Source: Acidobacteriota bacterium
Lineage (GTDB): Bacteria > Acidobacteriota > Terriglobia > Terriglobales > Acidobacteriaceae
DNA: 23,777 bases
Direction: 5' to 3'
Assembly: GCA_021802085.1 (NCBI GenBank)
Contig: JAKAAZ010000020.1
Location: 1-23,777, forward strand
Part shown: in pieces, positions 15,742 to 23,679 of the stretch
How positions within the stretch are numbered: position 1 is the stretch's first letter
Layout: every line of letters starts with the position of its first letter
Translations under genes and position numbers: made by a program
Notes under the pieces: model-generated
The model's input: the letters and a program-made list of their open reading frames with translations, nothing else
Database searches by the model: none
Told to the model about the DNA's origin: nothing

Positions 15742-15809
15742 CGCAGAGCCCTGTTGCTGCTGGGGACGAGGCGTTCTAGGAGCCTGTCGGGCATAGATTT
15801 TTCGTCGTT

Positions 15810-15860
15810 TAGAATCAACAATTCACCAAATCTACCACGTTTGGTAGGTTATTGATTCTA
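15810..15860. repeat. 51-nt extended palindrome between the Dsb-like gene and the MT-A70 gene
   Basis: Positions 15810-15830 and 15840-15860 are inverted copies matching at 17 of 21 positions. The outer nine (TAGAATCAA/TTGATTCTA) and inner six (ACCAAA/TTTGGT) pair perfectly. In plus-strand RNA two of the four mismatches become G-U pairs, giving a long hairpin with a 9-nt loop. An alternative inner stem, CTACCA/TGGTAG (15832-15847), competes. It is A/T-rich compared with its surroundings and has no T-tract after it. It lies where the HNH/MT-A70 pair meets the Dsb-like gene. Confidence 0.7.
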
Positions 15861-15947
15861 TGTGGTTTATCAAATTTCCAACTCTTATGAGCGACACACT
15901 CCTAGGGCGGATTCGCAAGTCACGGAAAACAGTGAGGCCTGTTCCTG

Positions 15948-16586
15948 CTAGAGATACATCGGATTGATTGTGGCCTGCTCTGTGCGATCCGTCCGGGAGA
16001 CTGAACTGCTATCCACCTCGTCGCCCCAAGATGCCCATCCAGGCCTACTGTGGCGCGCGAACAGTTCAAGGAACGGTCCGTAGCTGCATGCTTCGATGAT
16101 GGGATATATTTCGTCGGGCTTTCGTGAATGTTCACGCTTGCGAGTGGCCAGGAAATTCACCTGCCGTCGCCCCGGCGCTGCCGTGCGGAGACTTCCGCGA
16201 GTTCCGAAGAGAATCAGTTCTGTCACATTTCTGAAGTAAAATCCAACGCCACGTCCGTCCGGACCGCCATCCTTGCGGACTTTGTGCCACACGATATTTG
16301 TTTTGTATTTGAAGCCCCACCGTTTCATGACCTCTAATCCTTCGAGGATCAAGGCGTTTGGAACCCATAGATATAGGTGCGCTTGTGCGGCGGCGATCTC
16401 TGGTACGGGTAGGCACTTGATCTGTTCCAGCGTCATTGTGCCATAGCGTCCCAATCGCTTGTGCTCTGGCGCGACTTTTCCAGTGCGGTTTGAGAACTGC
16501 CAAGGCGGGTCAGCGACGATTGTCTTATACTGCCCTTGCAAATCTCGAAACGGATCAATAATTGATATTTCCCGCGGGCGCTGCAT
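15948..16586 (-). CDS. MT-A70 family DNA adenine N6-methyltransferase
   Basis: A 212-residue cytosolic methyltransferase. The catalytic motif DPPW is at residues 26-29 (IVADPPWQF). The remaining MT-A70 core includes AHLYLWVPNALILEGLEVM at about 69-87, KTNIVWHKV at about 95, and VTELILFGTRG at about 121. The SAM-binding end is RKPDEIYPIIEACSYGPFLELFARHSRPGW, cited here by its position, about 155-184. Family knowledge: bacterial MT-A70 proteins methylate adenine N6 in DNA, often as the modification half of restriction-modification systems or in phages. The start has AGGAT (complement of 16596-16600) 9 nt upstream. It lies 51 nt behind the HNH gene on the same strand, so the two are probably one operon. 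Its recognition sequence cannot be read from the protein. Confidence 0.9.
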   Translation of the reverse strand: MQRPREISIIDPFRDLQGQYKTIVADPPWQFSNRTGKVAPEHKRLGRYGTMTLEQIKCLPVPEIAAAQAHLYLWVPNALILEGLEVMKRWGFKYKTNIVWHKVRKDGGPDGRGVGFYFRNVTELILFGTRGSLRTAAPGRRQVNFLATRKREHSRKPDEIYPIIEACSYGPFLELFARHSRPGWASWGDEVDSSSVSRTDRTEQATINPMYL

Positions 16587-16637
16587 CTTGGATTCATCCT
16601 ATCGTATGGGGAATCATTGTCCTATCTGGAAAGTTCG

Positions 16638-17870
16638 TCACCTGAGAATATTCGAAACATGGTAGGCAAGGTTTGCTGGCCGGATGACATGATTCCCCCG
16701 AACCAGAAGGCGTGGACGGTGAGGCAGGTCATTACCGTAGAGCATACTGATGGAGAGCGTATCGGGATCAATGCGCACGCATCCGCGATCGAACAGGCGG
16801 TGCATGGTTGGTGAAAGGGAAAGCATGTTGGCAACATCGTCCTTTCCGGAATGTGGTTTTCCGAGCGGTCGGATGTGGGAGCAATCGGTGGAGAACGATC
16901 CATCGGGCATAATCAACCTTACGCCGGAAAGCTGGCATTCACCGGCGTAGACCTCGTGCAGGAATCGCAGATTTTTCCCCCGTCGAACGATCTGCTGCAT
17001 GACCGTTTTTCTCCGTTGAGTCTCTCCCTCAGGGGCGGGGGGTGCTGTGCCAGCCTTGGCTGCCCGTCGTTCGGCGTTGCTTTCTTCGAAGCCAAGAAAC
17101 ATGTAGCCCTCATCAGATAGAAACATCTCGGCCGCGCCGGCGATTCTGTCATCCAGCCATGACTGTCGAACGCCGATGAGTTTGTGCAATTCCCTGGCCT
17201 GCGCGGTAGACACGAGAGCATTGACGTCGGGTGCCGCATTCAGCGCTGCATACCTCTCAAAGAATAATCGCAGCGCGAGGGCGCCCCACGTGTCAGGGAA
17301 GGTCTCGATGTGGTCGTCAGGGGTTACAACAAAATCGCATTGCTCCGCCATGTAGTGGTAATTGTTAACCCACTTCCGAAGAGCGGCGGGAGAAGTAAAG
17401 CCGCCGAAAGCACGGACGGTGGGCTCGATTGACCGGTCTTTGTCGAAATTTGTTGCCCGAAACCCGTCCTCAATAAACAGGTGTTCGCGCATGAGGGTGT
17501 TTTGCATCTCTGCCGGGTTTAGGTGTTCATCTTTGAGGCGCTCGCCTGGCATGTTCAGGTTGAGAGCGAAGAAATACAGACGAGCTATTAGCGGGCTGTA
17601 CTTTTGGCTGAGTGTTTGGGCGATTAGGGTGTCGGCCAGAATGTACTCCTCGTTCCCATGGATCTGGGTTCCAAGGAAAAACTCTGTGACAAGCAGCGAG
17701 AGATCAGAGCCGAGACCGCAGCGACGTCGAAACTGCTCGACCGTGACGCCCGGCACATAGCCCGCTCGTATCGCATCGTATGCCTTATTAAAACCGCCAA
17801 GGTTCTTAGTGAAACTCAGTGGACGCATGGAGTTCTCGACCGACTCTGAACTGTAGTTTCGGGACGGCAT
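16638..17870 (-). CDS. HNH endonuclease-domain protein, candidate restriction enzyme partner of the MT-A70 methylase
   Basis: 410 residues in two parts. The C-terminal third has an HNH_2-type nuclease core: CQLSG at about 312-316, DCSHIRPLGKPHSGKDD at about 329-345 (first His 332), NMLSLSPTMHRLFDRG with Asn348 and His357. This resembles HNH domains of restriction enzymes. The N-terminal 290 residues are mainly helical and unrecognised; they could contain the DNA-recognition or modification-sensing part. A charged linker (AERRAAKAGTAPPAPEGE) joins the two at about 267-284. No Shine-Dalgarno precedes the ATG at 17870. An internal ATG at 17828 (MRPLSFTKNLGG) is a credible alternative start, favoured if the promoter at 17873-17900 is real. 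Co-directional and close to the MT-A70 gene, it suggests a restriction-modification pair. Confidence 0.8.
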   Translation of the reverse strand: MPSRNYSSESVENSMRPLSFTKNLGGFNKAYDAIRAGYVPGVTVEQFRRRCGLGSDLSLLVTEFFLGTQIHGNEEYILADTLIAQTLSQKYSPLIARLYFFALNLNMPGERLKDEHLNPAEMQNTLMREHLFIEDGFRATNFDKDRSIEPTVRAFGGFTSPAALRKWVNNYHYMAEQCDFVVTPDDHIETFPDTWGALALRLFFERYAALNAAPDVNALVSTAQARELHKLIGVRQSWLDDRIAGAAEMFLSDEGYMFLGFEESNAERRAAKAGTAPPAPEGETQRRKTVMQQIVRRGKNLRFLHEVYAGECQLSGVRLIMPDGSFSTDCSHIRPLGKPHSGKDDVANMLSLSPTMHRLFDRGCVRIDPDTLSISMLYGNDLPHRPRLLVRGNHVIRPANLAYHVSNILR

Positions 17871-17872
17871 GA

Positions 17873-17900
17873 ATCATATCATGTGGTGAGCACATGAGAA
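17873..17900 (-). promoter_or_regulatory. Candidate promoter with palindromic operator upstream of the HNH gene
   Basis: On the minus strand TTCTCA (complement of 17895-17900) and TATGAT (complement of 17873-17878) are 16 bp apart, like a -35 and -10 pair. The spacer is almost filled by a palindrome, TCATGTG (17879-17885) and CACATGA (17891-17897) with 5 bp between, a natural place for a repressor dimer. Transcription would begin at or just after the ATG at 17870, which would make the ATG at 17828 the working start. Confidence 0.4.
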
Positions 17901-17941
17901 TTAGGGAACGCCCGAACATAAGGCGAGCGCCCATCCCGTTT

Positions 17942-20572
17942 TTAGAAGAGGCGCTCCGCGCGCACCAGGCTGCCGACGGCGGCCACGCCGGAGAGCGTCA
18001 GGTTGAAGGTGGTGGAAGTTTCGTTGCGGATCGCGCCGAGCGAAAACTGCTGGACTTCGACGGTAAGACCGCAGCAATTCCGGTTATAAGTCACCTGCAG
18101 GCCTCCGTATTCGAGGGCGCGTCCCTCCAACTGGAAGTTGGTTTTTGCCGCCGCGCTGAGGCCGGGCTTGGTGATGGCTCCGTAACCCAGCAAGAGTTGC
18201 ATCTGGTTATAGTTCACATCATTGGGCGGCTGGCCGGGCGGCATGGGCGTTTCGCCGACGGCATTGAGCAGGGAGTGGCCAAGGCCGGAAAAGAAATTGC
18301 CGTGATGATAATCGGCATACACATCGCTGGCCGCCCATCGGCCCGCTTTCATATCGTAGTCGGCATCCCACTCCAGATCCGTGGTGAAGCTGGGATCGAT
18401 TCGCAACCTGGAGACGACTGGGGAGAGGTCGCGCGGCTCGGTGATGTAGGCGATGCCGCTGAGATCGAGCGTCGAGGTAAATACGTTTCGGCGTCCGGCA
18501 ATGACGGCGCCGCCGAAGGTTGGGTCGGCAAAATATTTCTGCCCAATAAACCATGAGGCCAATTGGAACGAGCCTGCCGCGCAGTCGCGATTTTCCGGCT
18601 GCTGTTGTTGTTCTGCCTGGAGGGGATTTTTGTCGCACGGTGCAGGGTGAAGCCGTTTCAGAAAAAGTCTCTGGGTCACGCCATATTCCACTTCATTGGT
18701 GTCGCTGTAGATGTCTGTGGCATCGAAGCGTGGAATGCGGTTGAAGTTGTGAACGCCGGCCACGTAGCGGTAGTTCACTTCCGGCTCGATGGTGTGGCGG
18801 AGGGCGACTCCGAAATGGTTCGCCAGATAGGGCCCATTGAAGTCGCGCTCCAATACGGGGGGCAGAATCTGGAGATCGGCTTCCACCGAGGCGCGATCGA
18901 TGCTGGCATCTTTGGCAGTCGGCACCGCGTCCTGGCCCGGCAACGCCGCAGCTGGCTGAGGCGGGGCCGCGGAAGGGACTGGACCCAGCAACTGGCTGTG
19001 CGAATATGCGGTCTCGCGCAGCCCGAGGGTCGGGCGAAACGTCCATCCATCGGCGATCCAGGGCATGGTGACATGGGGGAACAGATCGAGGCGGGCGACG
19101 TGGTGGGCCTGGTAATACGGTTCGGAGCGCGCCAGCACTCCGAAGGATGCTTCGCCGCCAGCGAACGCTTCCGACCGGCCCAGATCGTGGTCCGAGGCGT
19201 CGAATTCGAGTCGCGGCAAATGGAAGATGTGGACCTCATCTCCAGAGACAGTGCTGGCGTACCTCTCATAGCGATCCATCTCGAAACTGCTGGCGAAGCC
19301 ATTTTTTTCGTGCGTCAGGAAGGCCCACGACTTGACTTCGGAAGCGACCGCCAGCGAATAGTTTTCGGCGAAGACCAGCCGGTATATGTAGGAGCTGAGA
19401 TACTCCGCATTGACGATGGCGCGGGTATAGGGCGTCATGTCATGGCGCGCGGTGACCATGGTGTCCTGGCCGCCCTGATTGACATACTGAGGCGCCAAAC
19501 CGCGGTCCTCCAGTCCGTTATACAGCCCATGCACGAAGGTTTTCCCCATACCCTGGTAGCGAAACTCGGCGTTCTGCTCCCATCCGCGCAGGGAATAATA
19601 TTGGAAGCCCACCAGCAAACCCGCACTGCGGCTGATGACCCAGTAGTATTGTTCGCCGATCACGGTGCCTTTGATGGTGGAGCCGACTTCCAGCGCGGGA
19701 ATCAAGAAGCCCGATTGCCGGCCGGCTGTATCGATGCCATGGGTGACATAGGGCAGGTACAAGATCGGATATCCCATTGCGCGGAAATTGGCGTTTGCTG
19801 CCTTCGCGGTGCCATTGGTGACCACAATATGAGGCGCGAAAATGCGCCAATCGGGTTTGGGCAGCCGGCAGGAGGTCATACTGCCATCGACTAACGCATA
19901 ACTTTCCGGACCGTTTTTGATGAGCTCTTTGGCGGTGATCAAAAATGGGTTCGTGGAGGTGTACAAGCTACGATTGCTGGTCGGTCCAAGTCCAAAAAGT
20001 TCGGGTACATACGCACTGCTCGCGGCCGCCGCATGCAGCACGCCCACCGATCCGATTACGTCGTAGAAGTGGCCGGTCTGCCGATTTAGATTCAATGTGC
20101 CATGATCCGCGTCAAAGTCCTCGTGATCGGGTCCGCCGGTGACCTGCAAATGCCCGTCGGCTTTCACGTCTCCGGTGGCGGAGTTGTATTGCACATGGTC
20201 GGCGAGGATGACGTAATCTTCGTAATCGATTTCCACCTCGCCGCGAAGATTGTATGTATCGCCTTGCTTCTCCTGCTGGCGCGCGCGGATGGTAACGGGC
20301 ACGCCGCTGTTTGTCGCCGGGATGGGCACGGCAATCGGCAGATTGCCGAGTGCCGCCTGGGGCGCATCGGGAAGCGCGGTGGATGGGGCGGACGAGCTAG
20401 AGGAGGAATCTTCGCTTGAATCCTGGCTTGTCGGTTCGCTCCTCGGCGTCGAGGCGACGGCGCGCTGGGTTCCGGAAGCGGATGGCGGAAGCCGCATGGT
20501 CAATGCCTGTGCGTTCATTCGCACATGACAAAACGCGAGCAGCATGGTACAGATACAAACACGGGTTCTCAT
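17942..20572 (-). CDS. lptD: LPS-assembly outer-membrane protein LptD (OstA)
   Basis: Outer-membrane beta-barrel that inserts lipopolysaccharide into the outer leaflet, normally with LptE. From the ATG at 20572 it has 876 residues. A signal peptide at 1-23 (MRTRVCICTMLLAFCHVRMN, cleaved after AQA) is followed by a Ser-rich linker. The OstA-N/LptA-like domain lies at about 90-180 (LRGEVEIDYEDYVILADHVQY). The LptD barrel follows (YPILYLPYVTH, then RSAGLLVGFQYYSLRGW). The C-terminus ends in Phe. The adjacent cysteine pair near the end (RNCCGLTVEV, about 833-834) matches the conserved E. coli pair, and SMTSCRLPKPDW fits the second conserved site. The first E. coli cysteine has no obvious equivalent in the mature N-terminus. 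The frame extends to a TTG at 20656 with a poor upstream context, so the ATG is preferred. Confidence 0.92.
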   Translation of the reverse strand: MRTRVCICTMLLAFCHVRMNAQALTMRLPPSASGTQRAVASTPRSEPTSQDSSEDSSSSSSAPSTALPDAPQAALGNLPIAVPIPATNSGVPVTIRARQQEKQGDTYNLRGEVEIDYEDYVILADHVQYNSATGDVKADGHLQVTGGPDHEDFDADHGTLNLNRQTGHFYDVIGSVGVLHAAAASSAYVPELFGLGPTSNRSLYTSTNPFLITAKELIKNGPESYALVDGSMTSCRLPKPDWRIFAPHIVVTNGTAKAANANFRAMGYPILYLPYVTHGIDTAGRQSGFLIPALEVGSTIKGTVIGEQYYWVISRSAGLLVGFQYYSLRGWEQNAEFRYQGMGKTFVHGLYNGLEDRGLAPQYVNQGGQDTMVTARHDMTPYTRAIVNAEYLSSYIYRLVFAENYSLAVASEVKSWAFLTHEKNGFASSFEMDRYERYASTVSGDEVHIFHLPRLEFDASDHDLGRSEAFAGGEASFGVLARSEPYYQAHHVARLDLFPHVTMPWIADGWTFRPTLGLRETAYSHSQLLGPVPSAAPPQPAAALPGQDAVPTAKDASIDRASVEADLQILPPVLERDFNGPYLANHFGVALRHTIEPEVNYRYVAGVHNFNRIPRFDATDIYSDTNEVEYGVTQRLFLKRLHPAPCDKNPLQAEQQQQPENRDCAAGSFQLASWFIGQKYFADPTFGGAVIAGRRNVFTSTLDLSGIAYITEPRDLSPVVSRLRIDPSFTTDLEWDADYDMKAGRWAASDVYADYHHGNFFSGLGHSLLNAVGETPMPPGQPPNDVNYNQMQLLLGYGAITKPGLSAAAKTNFQLEGRALEYGGLQVTYNRNCCGLTVEVQQFSLGAIRNETSTTFNLTLSGVAAVGSLVRAERLF

Positions 20573-20867
20573 TGGCCGGAACACTTTCAGTGTAAACGCT
20601 CCCGCAGCAATGAAAGTTCCGGTCAATCGATTTCCGAACCGCCGCTCTGGCAACAAGACAAACCTGGATCAACGTCGCTTTCGTGCTGTACCTGGGCGCG
20701 CCCAATCCTGCTTGCCTCTCCGCGATACTTTTCTTCCCAATGCAGTGCGTGTGTGTGCGCGGAATGCTTCTGTCGCGAACGTTGCCGTTTGCATGGAGGC
20801 GGTCTCGCGAGTAAATTTTTTATTGGAAACTGCACCGATTTTTGGGCTATAAATAGGAGAATAAAGG

Positions 20868-22427
20868 GTGAGTACAGCATTGTCCGTGCCACAGTCCCCA
20901 TTGGTTCCCGAGCAGCAGCTCCTGAGCGACGACTGGAAACAGGAGGTGGCGGAGCGTCTGGATGCATACAGGGCGCATCGTCCGCGAGTGGCTGTCCAAC
21001 CTCCGGCTCCAGCGCGCAGGGCAGACAATTCGCGGGCCACGAAAATTGCCCGCGCGGTTGCGTCGCGCTATGCTGCCGCCCCCACTTACAGCGAGTTGCT
21101 GGCCGCTGCAGCGCGAGCTGCCGAAGCCGAAGCGGCTGCCCGCGCGGAAGCGCAGGCTGCGGAAGAGCGGCGTTTGCAGCAAGCTGCGGAAGCCGCGCAG
21201 GAGTCGGAGAGGAATTTGTTTCAGGACTTGGATGCGGACGACAGCGTTCAGTCCGCTCCTTTCTTAACTTCGACGGAGACGCTGTCCGGCAATCGGCCGG
21301 GTGATGGAGAACGAGCGTTTTCGGACCGGTATGGTTCTGACATTGTCGCTCAATCGCTGCAACCGGTCATTCCTGGAAAAGCGGTGATGCCGCAGTTCGC
21401 GGCGCGAACGCGAGAGATCCATCTGCACCAGACTGCTTTGGAACCGGAACCATCGCTGGAAGACTTGCTGGCGTCGGCATTGGTCGAGCCGAGAGCCATG
21501 CTGCCTTCCAAGCTGATTGAATTTCCGCGCGAGCTGGTCTCCTCCCGTCGCGCTCGACCCCACCTGCCGGAAGTTCCCAGCGGCGACCAGGACCTACTCT
21601 TTCAGGAGCAGGAAACGGCGCAACTCCGCATCTTTGAGGTGCAACCGGAAGTCGAGGTTTCAGCGACACCGGGACAAGACGCGATCGTGCTGTCGAGCGC
21701 ACCTGAAATTGCAGCGGCGGCGACCGATCCGGTTGTGAGCGCAGTTGCACCGCCAGCGGCAGAGCCAAATTCGGGCGGGAACTCTACCCCAAGCTCCAAG
21801 TCTGCATCCGCGCCGCTTCATCCCGCCACGAATCGCGTGACGTACAGCGCGGCGGGAGAGAGTCGCAGAGGGATATCTGGGACTGTCGCGTCTGCATCGA
21901 AGACGCCGCCGGCAAACACGTTTCGCGGGCTGGAATGGGCTTCCATTTCGCTCGATAAGGAACCGGCGTCGTACCGTCGACGCGCAGAAACCAGCGTTGC
22001 GGACTACGTGCCCTTTATGGTGGATCCGGCTTCCATCGATCGCCGTGTGATGGCCTTTGCCGTGGACTTTGCAGCAGTGACGGCCGGGTTTCTGGGATTT
22101 CTTGCGGTCTTCGCGGCGGCGACTCCTCATTTGCCCACGGGACTGACTGCCGTGGCGCTGGCGAGCGCGGTGTACGCAGCGTTGTGGGTGCTGTACCAGA
22201 TGCTGTTCTTCTCGCTGAGCGGCGCGACAGCGGGCATGTTGTACGCGCACATTGCGCTGTGCACCTTCGACGATCAGAATCCTCCGCGCGCGGCGTTGCA
22301 GCGGAGGCTGGGGGCGTGGTGGCTTTCGTTGCTGCCGCTGGGAATAGGATTCCTCTGGTGTTTTGTCGATGAGGACAATCTCTGCTGGCATGACCGCATC
22401 ACGCGCACCTATCAGCGCGAATACTGA
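20868..22427 (+). CDS. RDD-family membrane protein with long Ala/Pro-rich N-terminal region
   Basis: 519 residues. The C-terminal 130 form an RDD domain: DRRVMAFAVDFAAV with the Arg and Asp that name the family at about 391-399. Hydrophobic helices lie at about 400-420, 428-450 and 484-500, ending in DEDNLCWHDRITRTYQ. The N-terminal 385 residues are hydrophilic. They include an Ala/Glu-rich coiled-coil-like helix at about 72-116 (AARAAEAEAAARAEAQAAEE) and a low-complexity Ala/Pro/Ser linker. RDD proteins have been proposed as small-molecule or sodium transporters, but function is generally unknown. The start is GTG at 20868 with TAGGAGA (20854-20860) 7 nt upstream. It is divergent from lptD across about 295 bp in which I see no further gene. 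A role is not assigned. Confidence 0.82.
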   Translation: MSTALSVPQSPLVPEQQLLSDDWKQEVAERLDAYRAHRPRVAVQPPAPARRADNSRATKIARAVASRYAAAPTYSELLAAAARAAEAEAAARAEAQAAEERRLQQAAEAAQESERNLFQDLDADDSVQSAPFLTSTETLSGNRPGDGERAFSDRYGSDIVAQSLQPVIPGKAVMPQFAARTREIHLHQTALEPEPSLEDLLASALVEPRAMLPSKLIEFPRELVSSRRARPHLPEVPSGDQDLLFQEQETAQLRIFEVQPEVEVSATPGQDAIVLSSAPEIAAAATDPVVSAVAPPAAEPNSGGNSTPSSKSASAPLHPATNRVTYSAAGESRRGISGTVASASKTPPANTFRGLEWASISLDKEPASYRRRAETSVADYVPFMVDPASIDRRVMAFAVDFAAVTAGFLGFLAVFAAATPHLPTGLTAVALASAVYAALWVLYQMLFFSLSGATAGMLYAHIALCTFDDQNPPRAALQRRLGAWWLSLLPLGIGFLWCFVDEDNLCWHDRITRTYQREY

Positions 22428-22479
22428 ACCAGGCCGTCTACCTACCGACAGAGATTCCGCTGCGGATACCTGCCCAGGG

Positions 22480-22509
22480 AACCGCTCAACGATGCCAATC
22501 GGTTTTTTT
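22480..22509 (+). terminator. Weak terminator candidate after the RDD gene
   Basis: AACCG (22480-22484) and CGGTT (22500-22504) can pair, or alternatively CGAT/ATCG (22490-22501). Either stem runs into seven T (22503-22509). The stem is short, so this is a weak candidate about 53 nt past the RDD stop codon. The rest of 22428-22649 shows no gene. Confidence 0.35.
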
Positions 22510-22649
22510 GCGCAACAAATTTCTCTGGAGTGCGTTTATACCTAGCAAGGCCAGACGTCGGACGATTCGCGGCCTGGAAAAGCGTTCCTCCGCAGGCGGT
22601 GCCGCTGTGCGGGAAAGCGAATATTAGGACGACAGGAGAAGAATAGGGC

Positions 22650-23555
22650 ATGCCTATTTTCAATTCCCTCAGAAAAATATTGCTTGCGCTGGCAACCGTT
22701 GCAATGCCAGTTTCATCGTTTGCCGGGGTGTTTGTTTCGGTGGCCATCGCGCCGCCCGCTTTACCGGTGTATACACAGCCGGTGTGCCCGGGACCAGGGT
22801 ACTTGTGGACGCCAGGCTATTGGGCTTATGGCGCCGCCGGGTATTATTGGGTTCCCGGGGTGTGGGTACATCCGCCAAGAGTTGGCCTGCTCTGGACCCC
22901 GGGCTACTGGGGTTTTGCCGGTGGAATGTATGCGTGGCACGCTGGCTACTGGGGCCCTCATGTGGGCTTTTATGGCGGCGTGAACTATGGTTTTGGATAC
23001 GGCGGCATCGGCTTCGCGGGGGGCTATTGGCGCGGCGGAAACTTCTTCTATAACCGCTCTGTGATGAATGTGAATACGACCGTCATTCACAATACGTACA
23101 ACCGGACCGTCATCAACAACAGGGTGGTGAATAGCCGCGTCAGTTACAACGGCGGCGCGGGAGGCATTCGCGCCATGCCGACAGCGGCGGAGATGCAGGC
23201 CAGCCGGGAGCAGCATTTTCCGGCGACATCAAGCCAGATGGCGCACATGCAAGCTGCCAGCCAGAACAGAGGTCAGTTCTACGCGGCCAATCATGGTCAG
23301 CCGGCGGTGCTGTCCAAAGACACGGTCAACGGACGCAGCTATAACCAGCAGGGAAGAATTGCTCAAGGACTTCGGACGGGACAACTCAATTCCCGGCAAG
23401 CTGCAAGGGACTTGAATCGTCAGCAGAACATCCGCCGCTCCGTCGTGGCGGACCGTCGCGCGAACGGCGGCAGGCTTACATGGCGACAGCGGCAAAACAT
23501 CTACCGGCGGCAGAACAATGCAAGCCGACAGATATACCGTCAGAGACATAGATAA
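22650..23555 (+). CDS. Secreted YXWGXW/WxPGYW-repeat protein
   Basis: 301 residues with a signal peptide at about 1-25 (cleavage after SSFA). The next 100 residues carry repeats of the aromatic motif: YLWTPGYW (51-58), YYWVPGVW (65-72), LLWTPGYW (80-87) and YAWHAGYWG (94-102), then a Gly/Tyr-rich stretch to about 129. This is the YXWGXW repeat family of exported proteins, of unknown function. The middle is Asn/Val-rich (NVNTTVIHNTYNRTVINN). The C-terminal 70 residues are strongly basic and Gln/Arg-rich (RQAARDLNRQQNIRRSVV, ending RQIYRQRHR), suggesting binding to a polyanion or cell-surface polymer. The start ATG has AGGAGAA (22634-22640) 9 nt upstream. A strong terminator follows, so it is probably monocistronic. 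Confidence 0.82.
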   Translation: MPIFNSLRKILLALATVAMPVSSFAGVFVSVAIAPPALPVYTQPVCPGPGYLWTPGYWAYGAAGYYWVPGVWVHPPRVGLLWTPGYWGFAGGMYAWHAGYWGPHVGFYGGVNYGFGYGGIGFAGGYWRGGNFFYNRSVMNVNTTVIHNTYNRTVINNRVVNSRVSYNGGAGGIRAMPTAAEMQASREQHFPATSSQMAHMQAASQNRGQFYAANHGQPAVLSKDTVNGRSYNQQGRIAQGLRTGQLNSRQAARDLNRQQNIRRSVVADRRANGGRLTWRQRQNIYRRQNNASRQIYRQRHR

Positions 23556-23585
23556 CAGGGCAGACGCAATTTACCGCGCCAATCC

Positions 23586-23634
23586 AACCCTGGAACGGCT
23601 GGCGGCGGGTTCCACTCGCCATTCCAGGGTTTTT
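23586..23634 (+). terminator. Intrinsic terminator after the YXWGXW gene
   Basis: AACCCTGGAA (23586-23595) and TTCCAGGGTT (23622-23631) form a perfect 10-bp stem that runs into a T-tract ending at 23634. The loop contains a smaller GGCG/CGCC stem. It starts 30 nt after the stop codon. Because it lies between convergent genes it may also serve the minus-strand gene at the right edge. Confidence 0.88.
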
Positions 23635-23679
23635 CAATGCGGGTATCGCGGACAGGCTTTTTTTTGGGAATTATATACT

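Noticed and set aside
13648..15796. Long plus-strand open frames opposite the SurA-like and Dsb-like genes.
   Set aside because: They mirror the codon bias of the real minus-strand genes and show no domain features of their own.
15860..15967. A 35-codon plus-strand frame (MWFIKFPTLMSDTLLGRI and so on) next to the long hairpin.
   Set aside because: No ribosome-binding site, overlaps the end of the MT-A70 gene, and no similarity I can name.
15861..17887. ATGTGGT at both edges of the HNH/MT-A70 module as a target-site duplication.
   Set aside because: Only 7 bp shared, with differing flanks; expected by chance often enough not to claim an insertion duplication.
18563..19894. A 443-codon open frame antisense to lptD.
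   Set aside because: It is a shadow of the high-GC lptD coding frame; LptD on the other strand is unambiguous.
20848..20854. TATAAAT just before the RDD gene as a -10 element.
   Set aside because: It directly abuts the Shine-Dalgarno, so a start site set by it would exclude the ribosome-binding site from the transcript.
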